A program made the position numbers and the translations under genes. Below are positions 52,785 to 63,789 of a stretch of 64,000 nucleotides of DNA, one piece after another (within the stretch, counting starts at the first letter, position 1; every line of letters begins with the position of its first letter). A model generated the notes under the pieces. The model saw nothing but the letters and a program-made list of their open reading frames with translations. It was not told the origin of the DNA and did not search any database. The stretch covers positions 1 to 64,000 of the forward strand of contig JAJJXM010000050.1 in assembly GCA_024516155.1 (NCBI GenBank), read 5' to 3'. Source of the stretch: Pyronema omphalodes. Its lineage: Eukaryota; Ascomycota; Pezizomycetes; Pezizales; Pyronemataceae.

Positions 52785-53541
52785 TCAAGTAATCGCCAAA
52801 TTGTTGTTCTTGATAGTCATATTGCTGAAGCAGAAAATACACGCTAATGAGTTGGGTACTTGACTCGTCGCAGTAGTCAAAGGTTTTAGGGTACGTCTGG
52901 ATAGCAAAAGACAGGGTTCTTCCCCATAAAAATTCTGAGAATCAACTTGTGCCCCGTTCTCGATGAATAAACGGGAGAAGTTTTTGTACCCCTTTTCAGC
53001 TGCCCAGCACAACAGTGTTTTCCCTTCCAAATCCTCGTATTAATATCTGCTCCTTCCTCAAGCAAAACACGGGCAACCGATTCTTTCCCCTGGAGAGCAA
53101 TCTTATAAAGTGGAGTTTTACCATTCCGATCTCTCGAATCAGGCCGTGCCCCTCATCTAATAAAAATACGGACAATATCTTCGTGTCCGTTGGAAGCTGC
53201 CCAGGAAAGCGTCTTGCAGTAGTGAATAAACAAATTGTAGTGTTTCAGAAGTGTTGCAGGAGGCGCAAGATTGCGTATAGAAAATCCTTTCTGTGATCCT
53301 CCAGTCGACACTCATCTAGAGCATCAACACAAATGTAAAACTTACTGAAAGGTTGTAATGCTCCCTCCAACAAATCGTAAGATTTCTTCAAGGTTGGTCT
53401 ACGCTTGGATCCTTGTTTCTTCAAGGAGTCGATAACGCTGACAGGGAGGTTATCACGGTGTAAATCGTTGACTTGTTTCTGAAGATCATTTGGCTCCACC
53501 GCTGGATAGTCTTGAAAATTTTCATTGGTACTCCATGTCAA
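52785..53541 (-). pseudogene. Decayed NACHT-ankyrin (NLR-like) gene
   Basis: On the minus strand a first frame (53541-53245) contains a Walker B-like segment, FYICVDALDEC, preceded by LKKSYDLLEGALQPFSK, typical of fungal NACHT proteins. The following sequence carries ankyrin-type repeats in changing frames: SWAASNGHEDIVRIF, then RDRNGKTPLYKIALQGKE and VARVLLEEGADINT, then GKTLLCWAAEKGYKN with FIENGAQVDSQN. A stop codon and at least two frame changes separate these blocks, and the P-loop is absent. Known NACHT-ankyrin proteins sense non-self or signal incompatibility. This copy is a relic. Confidence 0.75.
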
Positions 53542-54820
53542 AGGTCCTTCAAATCAACTGGCCTTGAAAACCCCGCCCCCCACCGTTCCCCATGGAATTA
53601 AAGGTTTTCTCATTTAAACCTGCTAGTGATAATTGTCCTTTCTTATCCACCACACCCTACTTCTATTTTATTTTCTCTCTGAGCGAGATTACTTAGATCC
53701 GCTTTCAGATTGTAGGGATAAAATCTCCTTGTGTTGGACGTAATTAGAATCACTGTTGGAATTTTTGCGCTCTCAGAGAGTAAGACCTCAGTGCAGTCAC
53801 CTACGGTCACCCATAGTCACCTGCGAGTGATGTCATGCGACCCCACGATCACCCACAGTCACCCACAGGCGGTCCAGTCCACCGTGTAAAAAAAACTGCC
53901 TGTCCCGGCCCAGCACCGGATCGGACTGTGATATGTGGTCCAGTCCGGTCCGCATCTACGACTGGACCGGACGGACCGTGGGGAGCTCTGGCCTTGATTG
54001 CTCATCTACCGTATCACAGAATCGAAGGGCAAAGGACCACAATGCCCGTCTCTTGGCGCATTGTGTTTCTAAATGCCTGGCCGGTCTACAATGCCCGTCA
54101 CCCCTGCACAAAAATTGGATGACTGAGGCTCACTTGTGGCTAGAGAAGAGGCTGATGCCGCGAGTGCGGAGAGAACACGCGCGAATGAATAACACACGCG
54201 AACGGAGACAGAAAATCTCGATATTTGAAAAATCACAGCGCGATTGACTGAAAAGTTCAAATTCAGTAATCAAAAAGAAAAAAAGAAAAAAAAAATGGGC
54301 AGTGTAAACCCCCATGAAAGTACGCGCGGATGGAAAGCACGCGCGTAAGGGCACGCGAATGAAGACGCGATTAAATGTAAAATCTCGATGCTAATAATTG
54401 CAACGAGATCAATGGGGAAATCTCGAATTTCGAATTTGAAATTGAAATATTCTGTTTTATTTTATTTTCTTTTTTTTTGAAAAAAAAAAAAAAAAAAAAA
54501 AAATCTCAAAAATTTGAGCAACATTTGAGCAACATTTGCCGGACAGATATTACAAGTCGTCATTTAGAAACTATCCCGGCATGATGATGTGTACTTTCGT
54601 GATTGCTTACCGATTCACTAGGGAAAACAAATCAATACATACCAATGTTGAAATGCGATGTTGCATTGGTGCGCATACGGCCAATCAGATCTGCATGACC
54701 CCTCTATGCCACTTGATCGTCACCCCGCAATTGGCGACGGCCAACAGACTTATAAGCACGGGAATTCAGCCTACTGATGGGCGTCGACGACCACAGTCAC
54801 CATCCTCCTGACAATCAACA
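53542..54820. other. Intergenic: GC-rich island, poly(A) tract and promoter of the DUF7580-type gene
   Basis: 53795-53990 is a GC-rich patch with repeated GGTCACCCA and GGTCCAGTCC/GGACCGGAC motifs. The long A tract at 54479-54503 marks the left edge of the segmental duplication. From 54524 the sequence matches 59537 onwards. TATAAGC at 54751-54757 is conserved in both copies, about 70 bp before the ATG. Confidence 0.65.
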
Positions 54821-57513
54821 ATGGTTACCGGTATCGAAACAGCTGGGCTCGTCTTGGGGGCTTTTCCGCTACTTCTCCAGGGATTCGAAGTCTATCTGGA
54901 GGGGTCGAAAAAGGTTGCGGATCTCTGGCACTGGAGAAATCAGTTATACACTATTATAGAAGAGTTGAACTTCGAATACCACATGTTTGAACTGACCTGC
55001 AAACGCATTTTCGAAGAACTCGGCGATACAGAATTAATGGATGGAACAGTAAAGATTTGGAAAACTTCAGATTTCGAAGCCAGAATCATTGATCATATGG
55101 GAAAACCGGTAGAAATATGTTTTCTCGGCCAGGTGAAGAGGTTTGTGGAGTTTCTTGACATTGCCCGAAATGAATTGGGGCTTGATCATATTGCACTCAA
55201 AGATCTTGTAAGTTGAGTCAAATACAAAAAGCTTTACTAACTAACAAATTTGGCACAGGAAGAACCGGAAGACGCTGCAAAGCGTCAGGCGCTAGACAAA
55301 GCAAAAGTGAAAATCATACAAAGTATTCTCTCCAACCGTGATATGTTGGAAAACATCAAAAAGGTCAATAACAGACTTGAACGATTTGAGCATGTTACAT
55401 CCCAACGTCGTCAAGCAGTAGTGGTTCCCACAGAAAAAGAAACAGCCGGCACAGAAAAGCACAAGACAATGTGTTGGTGCGAGATGAAATTTGAGCCAAC
55501 CGATAATCCGGAACCTGAATCAGCTCGAATTTCCGATGCCTTTTCCAACTTCGAAACAGCTGGGCTCGTCTTGGGGGCTTTTCCGCTACTTCTCCAGGGA
55601 TTCGAAGTCTATCTGGACGGTTCGAAAAAGGTTGCGGGCCTTTGGAACTGGAGACGTCAGTTACGCACAATTATAAGAGAATTCATCGTCGAATGCGCCC
55701 TTTTCACAATGGCCTGCGAACGCATTTTCGAAGAACTCGACGATACAGAATCAATAGGTGGAATCTCGTCACTAATGGATGGAAGAGTGGAGATTTGGAG
55801 AAGCCCGGATCTTCAAGCCAGGCTCACGCATCATATGGGAGAAAATACAGCGAGGGCGTTTCTCAACGAGGTGGAGCAATTGCATATTATACTCGAGGAC
55901 GTCCGAAAACGACTAAAGCTTAATGATATTACACCCAAAGATCTTGTAAGTTGAGTTGAATATAGACAATTCTTTCAACTAACAACTTTAATACAGGAGC
56001 CATCGCACGGCTCTGCAAAACATCCGGCATTGAAAAATGTGCGACTGGACGTTATGGACAGTGTCTTCTCCAACAGCGATGTGGTGGGAAACATCAAAAA
56101 GATCAACGACATGATCGAGAAATTTGTGCTTTTTTCGTCCCGACGCAGTCAACCAATAAAGGCCTCAAAAGAAAAAACCGCCGCAGTAAAACACTATAAA
56201 TGTGTTCGAGACAATGCTTTCGATCTTTACACTGTTCTCGAAGAAAAGTTTGCTCCGTGTAAATGTACTATACTATCTCACACAGGCTATTTGCCACTTT
56301 TGGAAGTCGTCGCGCATGAACCACAACTGAAGTTCACGGTTTTGTTCACCTACAATACCACCAAGACAATCAGTTGGTGTCGGGTCGAACTTGAGCCAGT
56401 TGATAATCCGGAACCTGAAACTGCCAGAGTTTCCGATGAGCTTTCTACCCCGAGCAAACAACCAGATTCAAGTTCCAAACCAAAAAATAAATCAGTGGGC
56501 CCTTCCAGTCGCACCCAAAAATTAGAAAAACATAATGGCAGAGATTCAACAGAGGTAGAGAAAATATTTGGTGTAATGCTTGACCGGATGCAAGCGATGG
56601 TAATTCCATCCAAGTAAGTGGCTATCACCCATTTATAGCACATCTTCTTGTTCCTAACATGAAATTGGTTAGGTTCAGACCAAAAGGTTTCAGGCTGACG
56701 CCGCCCGAAACTCCTCAATCCAGGATTGCCGGTGACTTGCAAGAAATAGACAATCTTTGTCAAGCTATCCAAGAGGCAAGCACAAATTCTGGTGTGGGAA
56801 GGGGCTGCGAACTCGGGATACTTGATAGCCCCAAATCCAAGTGCAAATATCGTATATGCTCTCTTAGATCCCGATTATCTTCTACATATCTGAGCGAAGT
56901 TATATCATTAGGGGAACTTCTCGAGGACGGTATGTTTGGAGACCAAAATGACAGGCTTGAAATGAGCGTTATACTTGCCACGGCTGCAATGCAACTTTAT
57001 GGAACGGTGTGGTTGAAGGACTGTTGGGGTAAAGACGACATATTCTTTCTTCAAACCATCAGAACCGCCCTTGGAGATGATCAAAAACCAATCCAGATTC
57101 GCGAACCAGTGCTTGGAAAACCCCTTGTACGTTGTTTCTTTGAACCAACTTTCAGCAGTCGGAGATCATCACCACCCCCCACCCGAACTCACGATCGATT
57201 CTTGCGTTCTCTCGGAATAATTTTGGTGGAGCTTTTATATGGAAAACCGATAACTGAAATCTGTCCCAACAAACCCGGTGTCGAGGACATTTCCAAAATA
57301 ACTGTGAGCTCCGCGGATGATCTTATCGACAGAATCACCTGTGATGCTGGGCAGTTATACGCGTGCGCGGTGGAGAATTGTATCAAGGGTATTGATCACG
57401 ATGTTCGGAATCTCGATAACGACGAATTCAGGGGGAAAGTTGACACTGCGGTCGTCATGAATCTAAAACGGCATTATGACGCATTTAGAGAAGGAAAGGA
57501 ATGGATGAAATGA
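54821..57513 (+). CDS. DUF7580-type protein with duplicated N-terminal domain
   Basis: Exons 54821-55207, 55259-55945, 55997-56613 and 56673-57513, with introns of 51, 51 and 59 nt, all GTAAGT...AG. The product is 843 residues. Residues 1-129 are a helical N-terminal domain (VTGIETAGLVLGAFPLLLQG) of the type found in fungal HeLo-like and STAND-linked proteins. Exon 2 begins with a shortened linker and then repeats this domain (FETAGLVLGAFPLLLQGFEV). The linker, with CKCTILSHTGYLPLL, follows. The C-terminal domain (VILATAAMQLYGTVWLKDCW, KDDIFFLQ, SLGIILVELLYGKPITE) matches fungal DUF7580, a pseudokinase-like fold. The role is unknown; relatives are linked to fungal self/non-self signalling. 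The doubled N terminus looks like an in-frame fusion of tandem copies. Confidence 0.8.
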
Positions 57514-57879
57514 TCCAGTCAAAATATTTGAGTAGCTAATGAACTCATTTACCAATATTATTTTTCCTTGACTTTTTTAATGGCTTTGTATTTTACTGCA
57601 AACCAGGTTTGTTTCGAATATGGCGCTATCGCTCTTTGGAACACATGTATTGCGAGAAGGCTGACATGGTTTGGGAAGTGGGCCGTTATAATACCAAATT
57701 CAAATGATAGTTCTCTTTTCGAATGTTTCCTATAACACCGGGTGTCACGCGGTAATCGTCAAGTTCTGGGTTTCGCGTGGCTGCTTGTTCACGCATAATA
57801 CCTCGTTATTCTAATCATACTCTAATTGAGGTGTTTAAGGCCTTTGCGGGGAAAGCAAAAACTACCAACATCCTGTCCT
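57514..57879. other. 3' flank of the DUF7580-type gene, duplicated
   Basis: This flank matches 61840-62165 closely up to about 57855, which defines the right edge of the duplicated unit. No gene. Confidence 0.65.
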
Positions 57880-58345
57880 CTATGCTGGAGCCTCTTAGTG
57901 AGGCAACCCAATCTCCTACTCTCAGAAAAACTTACCCGCGCGTAGAATGAAAAAACAAAAAATGGAAAAACGAAAAAACTCAAGATATAAGAAAAAAACA
58001 TAGTTCTAAGTCGCTTTAAAGCGGACCGCGTACAGCGTAGAAAATCTTAAAACATAGACATTCCCGCGCTTAAGGCTCATCTATCTAAGTCTATGTACTA
58101 CTCATAATGCCTGCCAATCTCCGTGGCTACTTAATAATCGAAGATTGCTTTAGTAAGTCGATTTTCCCTGAACAGATCTACCACCTTCAACCTTCCTCTA
58201 GTTCTCCTTGTTTTGCCGGTGATTTTGTGCACCTCTTTGCGCAATTCTCCAAATTTCCTTTTCCATCGGCTGCACTCTTCGAACTAGATGTGCCTGCGAA
58301 TCTGTCTGCGTCCCGACTCGCACCACCAGCACTCGTCTAACTCTC
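57880..58345 (-). pseudogene. LINE 3' end relic
   Basis: On the minus strand a frame reads ELDECWWCESGRRQIRRH, then a TAG, then FEECSRWKRKFGELRKEV, and later GRLKVVDLFRENRLTK and VATEIGRHYE before a stop. This is co-linear with the C terminus of the LINE at 33374-33681 (CWWC, KAVDLFSDDRCTK, ATEIGRRYE). Two stop codons are visible. The downstream GATTGGGTTGCCTC block also matches the LINE 3' UTR. It is a diverged, dead copy in opposite orientation. Confidence 0.78.
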
Positions 58346-58837
58346 TTTTCTTTCTTCTTTTTAGGTGGGTGCCCACCATGGCGTGACCGGAATGTAGTTG
58401 CAGGCAAAGTATGGCTGCTTGACAGGGAGAATTAAGTCTACACATAAGGACTTCGAGTGCTCCATCATGTCTTGTGTGTATATTTCAACACCTTCGTTCT
58501 CTTCTTAGCTCTAGGTTCTACGTAATACAGTACTTTAATCAATAACAATATTACGACCAGATTGTCTCGGCAATATCATTTTGTTGTATGACGAATACCG
58601 CTGAATATCCCATCAATTCGACTAAGAGAGTGATACTCAGTACACCGGTGATGAACCCCTCGAGAATATCGTTTAGTATCTCAGAAACTCGATCCTTGCA
58701 AGTACCATTCCATTAGATTCAGCCACTCCTCGACTTTTGGGATACCGAAAGTTATGAGGAAAATGATGTTCCGGCGGCTAAAATATTCGGCGCGAAGATC
58801 CCCGCTCAGTGCTTGTACAACCATGTTACATACTCTA

Positions 58838-59026
58838 CTCGTGCCGAGGTGGCACTAATGCACCACCCCCGGTCACTCGCATGGTCGGAAACCGTGAGCA
58901 CTTCTACGAAGTGCCGCTCAGAGCTGTGCCCAATTTACTGTGTTAACAGACATCAAAGTATGTATTACTGTCCACGGTTTACGAGCATGCGAGTGACCGG
59001 GGTGGTGAATTAGCACCTGGCACGAG
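58838..59026. repeat. Imperfect palindromic element, MITE-like
   Basis: The left arm begins CTCGTGCCGAGGTGGCAC and includes CCGGTCACTCGCATG. The right arm includes CATGCGAGTGACCGG and ends with CCTGGCACGAG. The arms are about 45 bp with small mismatches around a central segment of about 100 bp. TA precedes and TT follows the element. Confidence 0.7.
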
Positions 59027-59121
59027 TTGTAATCGTGGCTTAGCTATGACTGTGACCCGCGAAAAATGTTACATAGGCTTGGTGATGAACGACGATATCA
59101 TCAGTTTCTGAGAATGAATAT

Positions 59122-59209
59122 TACTCGTGCCTAAAGATGGTGGCTAGCGCCCCCACGTTGACGAGCGACTGGGGGTGGGGGCGCTAGCCACCATCTTTAG
59201 GCACGAGTA
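59122..59209. repeat. Perfect 35-bp inverted repeat, MITE-like hairpin
   Basis: Arms 59122-59156 and 59175-59209 are perfect reverse complements (starting TACTCGTGCCTAAAGATGG) around an 18-nt loop. The outer nine bases are shared with the element at 58838. TA occurs at both ends, consistent with a TA target duplication or with TA being part of the arms. Confidence 0.85.
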
Positions 59210-59536
59210 TGATTTGAGAAAAAAATGTGAGATAAAGAGTGTAACCAATGAGAGTATGCAAAGCTGGCATTACAAAAGCAGAGCTGTTTGTGAAGATCAT
59301 TCGCGATTAGAAAACTGATTCGTCTCCGACAGTAATGTATCAATTCTCGTGACGTCTGGTTATTTCGTAATCTTTCACAACCCAAATTCAACTTCAATGT
59401 ACAGGAAAAATCCGCTATCTATGATTCAATTGGGCGTTGCTCCCCTCAATCCGGAGTGGTATGATACGTTTTTAATTCAAAACCTGTGATGTGGTGGTTT
59501 CTCAACTGCATTGTGCTTCTACAGGCCTGCATGTGA

Positions 59537-59857
59537 TTTGAGCAACATTTGCCAATGGACCGATATTGCAGAGCGTCATTTGAGAACCATCACAGCACGA
59601 TGATGTGGACTTTCGCTATTGCTTACCGATTCACTAGGACATAAAGCTGAAATACCAATTTTAAAATCCATGTCTCGCATGCAGTTGTGATGTTGCATTA
59701 GTGCGCATATGGTCAACCAGATTTGCATGACCCCTCTATGCCACTTGGTCGTCACCCCGCAATTGGCAACGGCCAACAGACTTATAAGCACGGTTGAGGA
59801 ATTCAGCCCACTGATGGGCGTTGACGACCACAATCACCACCCTCCTGACAATCAACA
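59537..59857 (+). promoter_or_regulatory. Duplicated promoter region of the second DUF7580-type gene
   Basis: Co-linear with 54524-54820. The most conserved blocks are GCTTACCGATTCACTAGG, ATGACCCCTCTATGCCACTT and the TATAAGCACGG around 59783, about 75 bp before the ATG. Confidence 0.6.
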
Positions 59858-61839
59858 ATGGTTACCGGTGTCGAAACAGCTGGACTCGTCTTGGGGGCTT
59901 TTCCACTACTTCTCCAGGGAGTTGAAGTCTATCTGAACGGGTCGAAAAAAGTTGCCGGTCTTTGGAACTGGAGACGTCAGTTACGCATGATCATAAGAGA
60001 GTTCACCATCGAATACTCCTTATTTGAAATGACTTGCATACGCATTTTCGAGGAACTCGGCGACACGGAATCAATGGGTGGAATTTCATCACTGATGGAT
60101 GGAAAAGTGGAGATTTGGAGAAATTCGGATTTTGAAGCCAGGCTCACGCATCATATGGGAGAAAATACAGCGAGGGTGTTTCTCAGCGAGGTGGAGCAAT
60201 TGCATATTATGCTCGAGGAGGTCCGAAAACAATTGCAGCTTGATGATATTACACCCAAAGATCTTGTAAGTTGAGTCGAATATAGATAAGTCTTCAACTA
60301 ACTTTGGTTCAGGAGCAACCGAAAGGCTCTGCAAAAAACCCGGCATTAAAAAAGGCGCGACTGAAAGTTATGAAAAATGTCCTCTCCAACAGCGATATTT
60401 TGGGAAATATCAAAAGCGTCAATCAGATAATCGAGCGATTTGAACGTCTTGCACCCCGAAATAGTCGACCAATACAGGCTCCCAAAAAAAACCGCCGCCG
60501 CCGCAGTAAAACTCTACAAACGTCTTCGAGATCATGCTTTTAATCTTCATACTGTTCTCGAAGAAACGTTTGCTCCATGTAAATGTACTATACTATCTCA
60601 CACAGGCCATTTGCAACTCTTGAAAGTCGCCACGGATAATCCAGAACCGAAGTTCACAGTCTTGTTTAGCTATAATACTGAGACAATGAGTTGGTGTGAG
60701 GTGGAATTCGAGCCAATCGATAACCCGGAACCGGAATCTGTTAGAATTTCCGATGATGTTTCTACCCAGATCGAAGAACAACCGGTTCCAAGTGCCAAAC
60801 CAAAGAGAAAATCAGTGGGCTTTTTCAGTCGCACACCAACATTGGAAAAAGTCAATAGAGATTCAATGGACGTAAAAAAAGCAATTGGTGCAATGGGTAA
60901 CATTCTCAAAGCGATGGTACCATCACCCAAGTAAGTGGCTCTCATTGATGTGTACTTCATCTGCCTGTTTCTAACATAAAATTTGTTAGGCCGAAACCGA
61001 AAAGTGTCAGGTTTACGCCGTCCGAAATTCCTCAACCCCGAATTACCAGTGACATGGAACCAATAAAAAGTCTTTGTCAAGCCATCCAAGAAGCAAGCAA
61101 AAAGTCCGATGCAGGAAAAGTCTGCGAACTTGGAATCCTTGACAGTCCCAAATCCAAGTGCAAACATCGTATACGTTCTCTTAGATCACGGCTATCCTCC
61201 GCATATCTGAGCGACGTGGTATCATTGGGGACACTTCTCGAGTATGGCATGTTTGGAGAACAGAATGACAGGCTTGAGATGAGCGTTATACTTGCCACGG
61301 CTGCAATGCAACTTTATGGAACGGTATGGTTGAAGGACTGTTGGGGTAAAGACGACATATTCTTTCTTCAAACCAGCAGAACCGCCCTTGGAAATGATCA
61401 AAAACCAATCCAGATTCGCGAACCAGTGCTTGGAAAACCTCTTGTGTGTCGTTTATTTGAGTCACCTTTCAGCAATCGGAGATCATCACCAGTCCCCACC
61501 CGAACTTCGCCAAAACACGATGGATTCTTGCGTTCTCTCGGAATAATTTTGGTGGAGCTTTTGTATGGAAAGCCGATGACTGCAATCTGTCCCGGCGAAA
61601 CCTGGGTCGCGGATATTTCAAAAATGACTGTGAGCTTCGCCGATGATCTTGTCGACAGAATCACCAGTGATGCTGGGCAGTTATACGCGTGCGCAGTGAG
61701 GAATTGTATCAGGGGTATTGATCACGATGTTCGGAGTCTCGATAACGACGAATTCAGGGGGAAAGTTGACACTGCGGTCGTCATGAATCTAAAACGGCAT
61801 TATGACGCATTTACAGAAGGGGGGGAATCGATGAAATAA
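59858..61839 (+). pseudogene. DUF7580-type gene, second copy, one-base frameshift
   Basis: Exons 59858-60265, 60313-60930 and 60990-61839, with introns of 47 and 59 nt at positions homologous to the first gene. Domain order is the standard one: N-terminal helical domain (GVETAGLVLGAFPLLLQG), linker (CKCTILSHTGHLQLL) and DUF7580-type C terminus (LATAAMQLYGTVWLKDCW, SLGIILVELLYGKPMTA). In exon 2 a run of eight A (60484-60491) puts the downstream part out of frame by one base. With seven A the frame would continue exactly as in the first copy, giving about 624 residues. It is either a recent frameshift mutation or a sequencing error in a homopolymer. Both copies share flanks, so they arose by segmental duplication. 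Confidence 0.78.
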
Positions 61840-63717
61840 CCCAGTCAAAATATTTGAGTAGCTAATGAACTCATTTGCCACTCTCTGTTTTCCTTGACTT
61901 ATTTTAATGGCTTTATATTTCACTTCAAACCAGGTTTGTTTCGAATATGGCGCTACCGCTCGGTTGGAATACATGTATTGCGAGAAGGCCGACATGTTTT
62001 GGGAGGTAGGCCGTTATAATATCAAATTCGAATGATAGTCCTCTTTTCGAATGTTCCGTATAACACCGGGTATCACGCGGTAGTCGTCAAGTTCTGGGTC
62101 TCGCGTGGCTGCTTATTGATTTCTCCTAATCATACTCCGAGTGAGGCCTTTAAAGCCTTTGCGGCAAATTTCTGCACGGTCCCTCCGGTCCCGTCCTGGA
62201 GTAGGACCAGTACCGGTCGTCCTAGAGGCGCCATGGACGGGACGGACCGCGGGTGACCGTGGGTGACCACTACTATCGTCACGCCCGGTCACTCGCAACC
62301 TGCGATTTTTACTACAGCTTATGGTGTTGTGCTTAAATAATTCTGATGCATTGTACGAATTGAAGTCAGCTATGTGGAGTTTCTTGTAAAAACAAAAACT
62401 ATACTGATGAATAAGAATGCTCCTTCTCCCACTACTAAAATGCCTCCCTCCCCATCCTTCTCGAATGAAAACGACTCTTGAGAGGACAGACAAGGTGTTT
62501 TGCATCTGGTCGGAATAGATGTAGAGGACGGCGATGGGGAAATTGGCATATTTTTGCTCTGTTGGGAATTGAGTGATGGCTGTTAATGTTTGACTTACAG
62601 CGGCAATGAAAGAAGTTGGAAATTATTGCAGGTAGAAGATGGAATGTAAAGGATAGAAGAAATATTTATAGTGAATCGTACTTTACTAAGAAACAGAAAT
62701 GATATCAAGCTAATATAGGCAGTCAAACTATTATTGCTGGGTGCGTGCACCTGCAGGGGGGTGGAAAAGTTTTACTAAAGTGCAACATGAAGGGTTCATC
62801 TACTTCAGTGCCGATAACGTCGCTGCTGCGGCCCATAATGTCTGGCAAACTTGCAAACTAGCTCACCCGAAACCCACGGTCCTGCCGTCACCCGCCGTCC
62901 TGTCCTGTCTTTTTTGAGTTGGCGGACGGGACCGGACAACATAGTGGCCGTCCGTTCGGGGTTGTGGACATGACCGGACGACCAGTGTGGTCCCGTCCGA
63001 TCCGCCGTCCTGGACGGACTGCGCCGAACTCTGGCTGGATTTGAAACAGAATTTGTCACTGATCCATTATTGGACGCCACACAACTTATTTAAGCGTTCA
63101 CTTTGATCTTCTTTAACCTGGAATAACTAGTACAAAAGCTGACTTTCCGCACTACCACTTCTCTACGAAACGTCTTACTGACAACCAAGCTGCCTGGGTG
63201 GATTTTTAAATTTACGATTTCATCCACAATGCCTAGAACGACCATGTCCATCATAAATAATCATTGCCTTTGCCACCATCACCACTATCGATAAAATCAG
63301 TAAGATCGCCATCGTTACATTTATTACTGGTACCAGAATTATTATGCCGCGGAGCAGGGTCCATGGTTCCAAATCATCAGATATCAGCATTTCGTCTTTG
63401 TCTCTTCATATATTGAATATTTCTGCCATTCACACCATCACCAGATACGATGTCGATATACCAGATCAGTTCATCTCGAGGATATAAACCATCATACAGT
63501 CGGTGGAGTAGTGTTATTGTATTTCTAGTTGGTGCTGCGGCTAGACTTTCCGGGTTATGGGCAGCCGTTTTACAATTTCGAAGGGTAGAAAAGCATCTTG
63601 TACCATTCTACTAAAGGGTGTGGATATTTTTTAAATTTCAAATGATTAATACAGCAGATGTATTTGGAAAGAGGAAAACGCCCCAGAAAACGAAGAGACA
63701 AAAGAAAAAAAGTAAAG
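61840..63717. other. Intergenic region with GC-rich repeat islands
   Basis: 61840-62165 is the duplicated 3' flank. GC-rich islands with GGACGGGACGGACC-type motifs lie at 62174-62265 and 62872-63045. No gene is supported on either strand; the open frames across the islands are compositional. Confidence 0.6.
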
Positions 63718-63789
63718 TGACCACAGCAGGGATCGAACCTGCAATCTCTTGATTCGTAGTCAAGCGCCTTGCCATTGGGCCATGCGGCC
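63718..63789 (-). tRNA. tRNA-Arg (anticodon ACG)
   Basis: The minus strand folds as a 72-nt cloverleaf. The acceptor stem is GGCCGCA with TGTGGTC (two G-U pairs), the discriminator is A, and the D-arm region TGGCCCAATGG fits the A box. The anticodon stem is CTTGA/TCAAG with loop CTACGAA, giving anticodon ACG. GGTTCGATCC fits the B box in the T arm. There is no intron and no encoded CCA. It would read CGN arginine codons, mainly CGU/C/A after inosine modification. Confidence 0.93.

Larger units (their letters stand above)
58346..59536. other. Spacer with two palindromic elements
   Basis: No gene is supported. Two inverted-repeat elements sharing CTCGTGCC/GGCACGAG ends lie at 58838-59026 and 59122-59209. 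The remainder is unremarkable. Confidence 0.6.
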
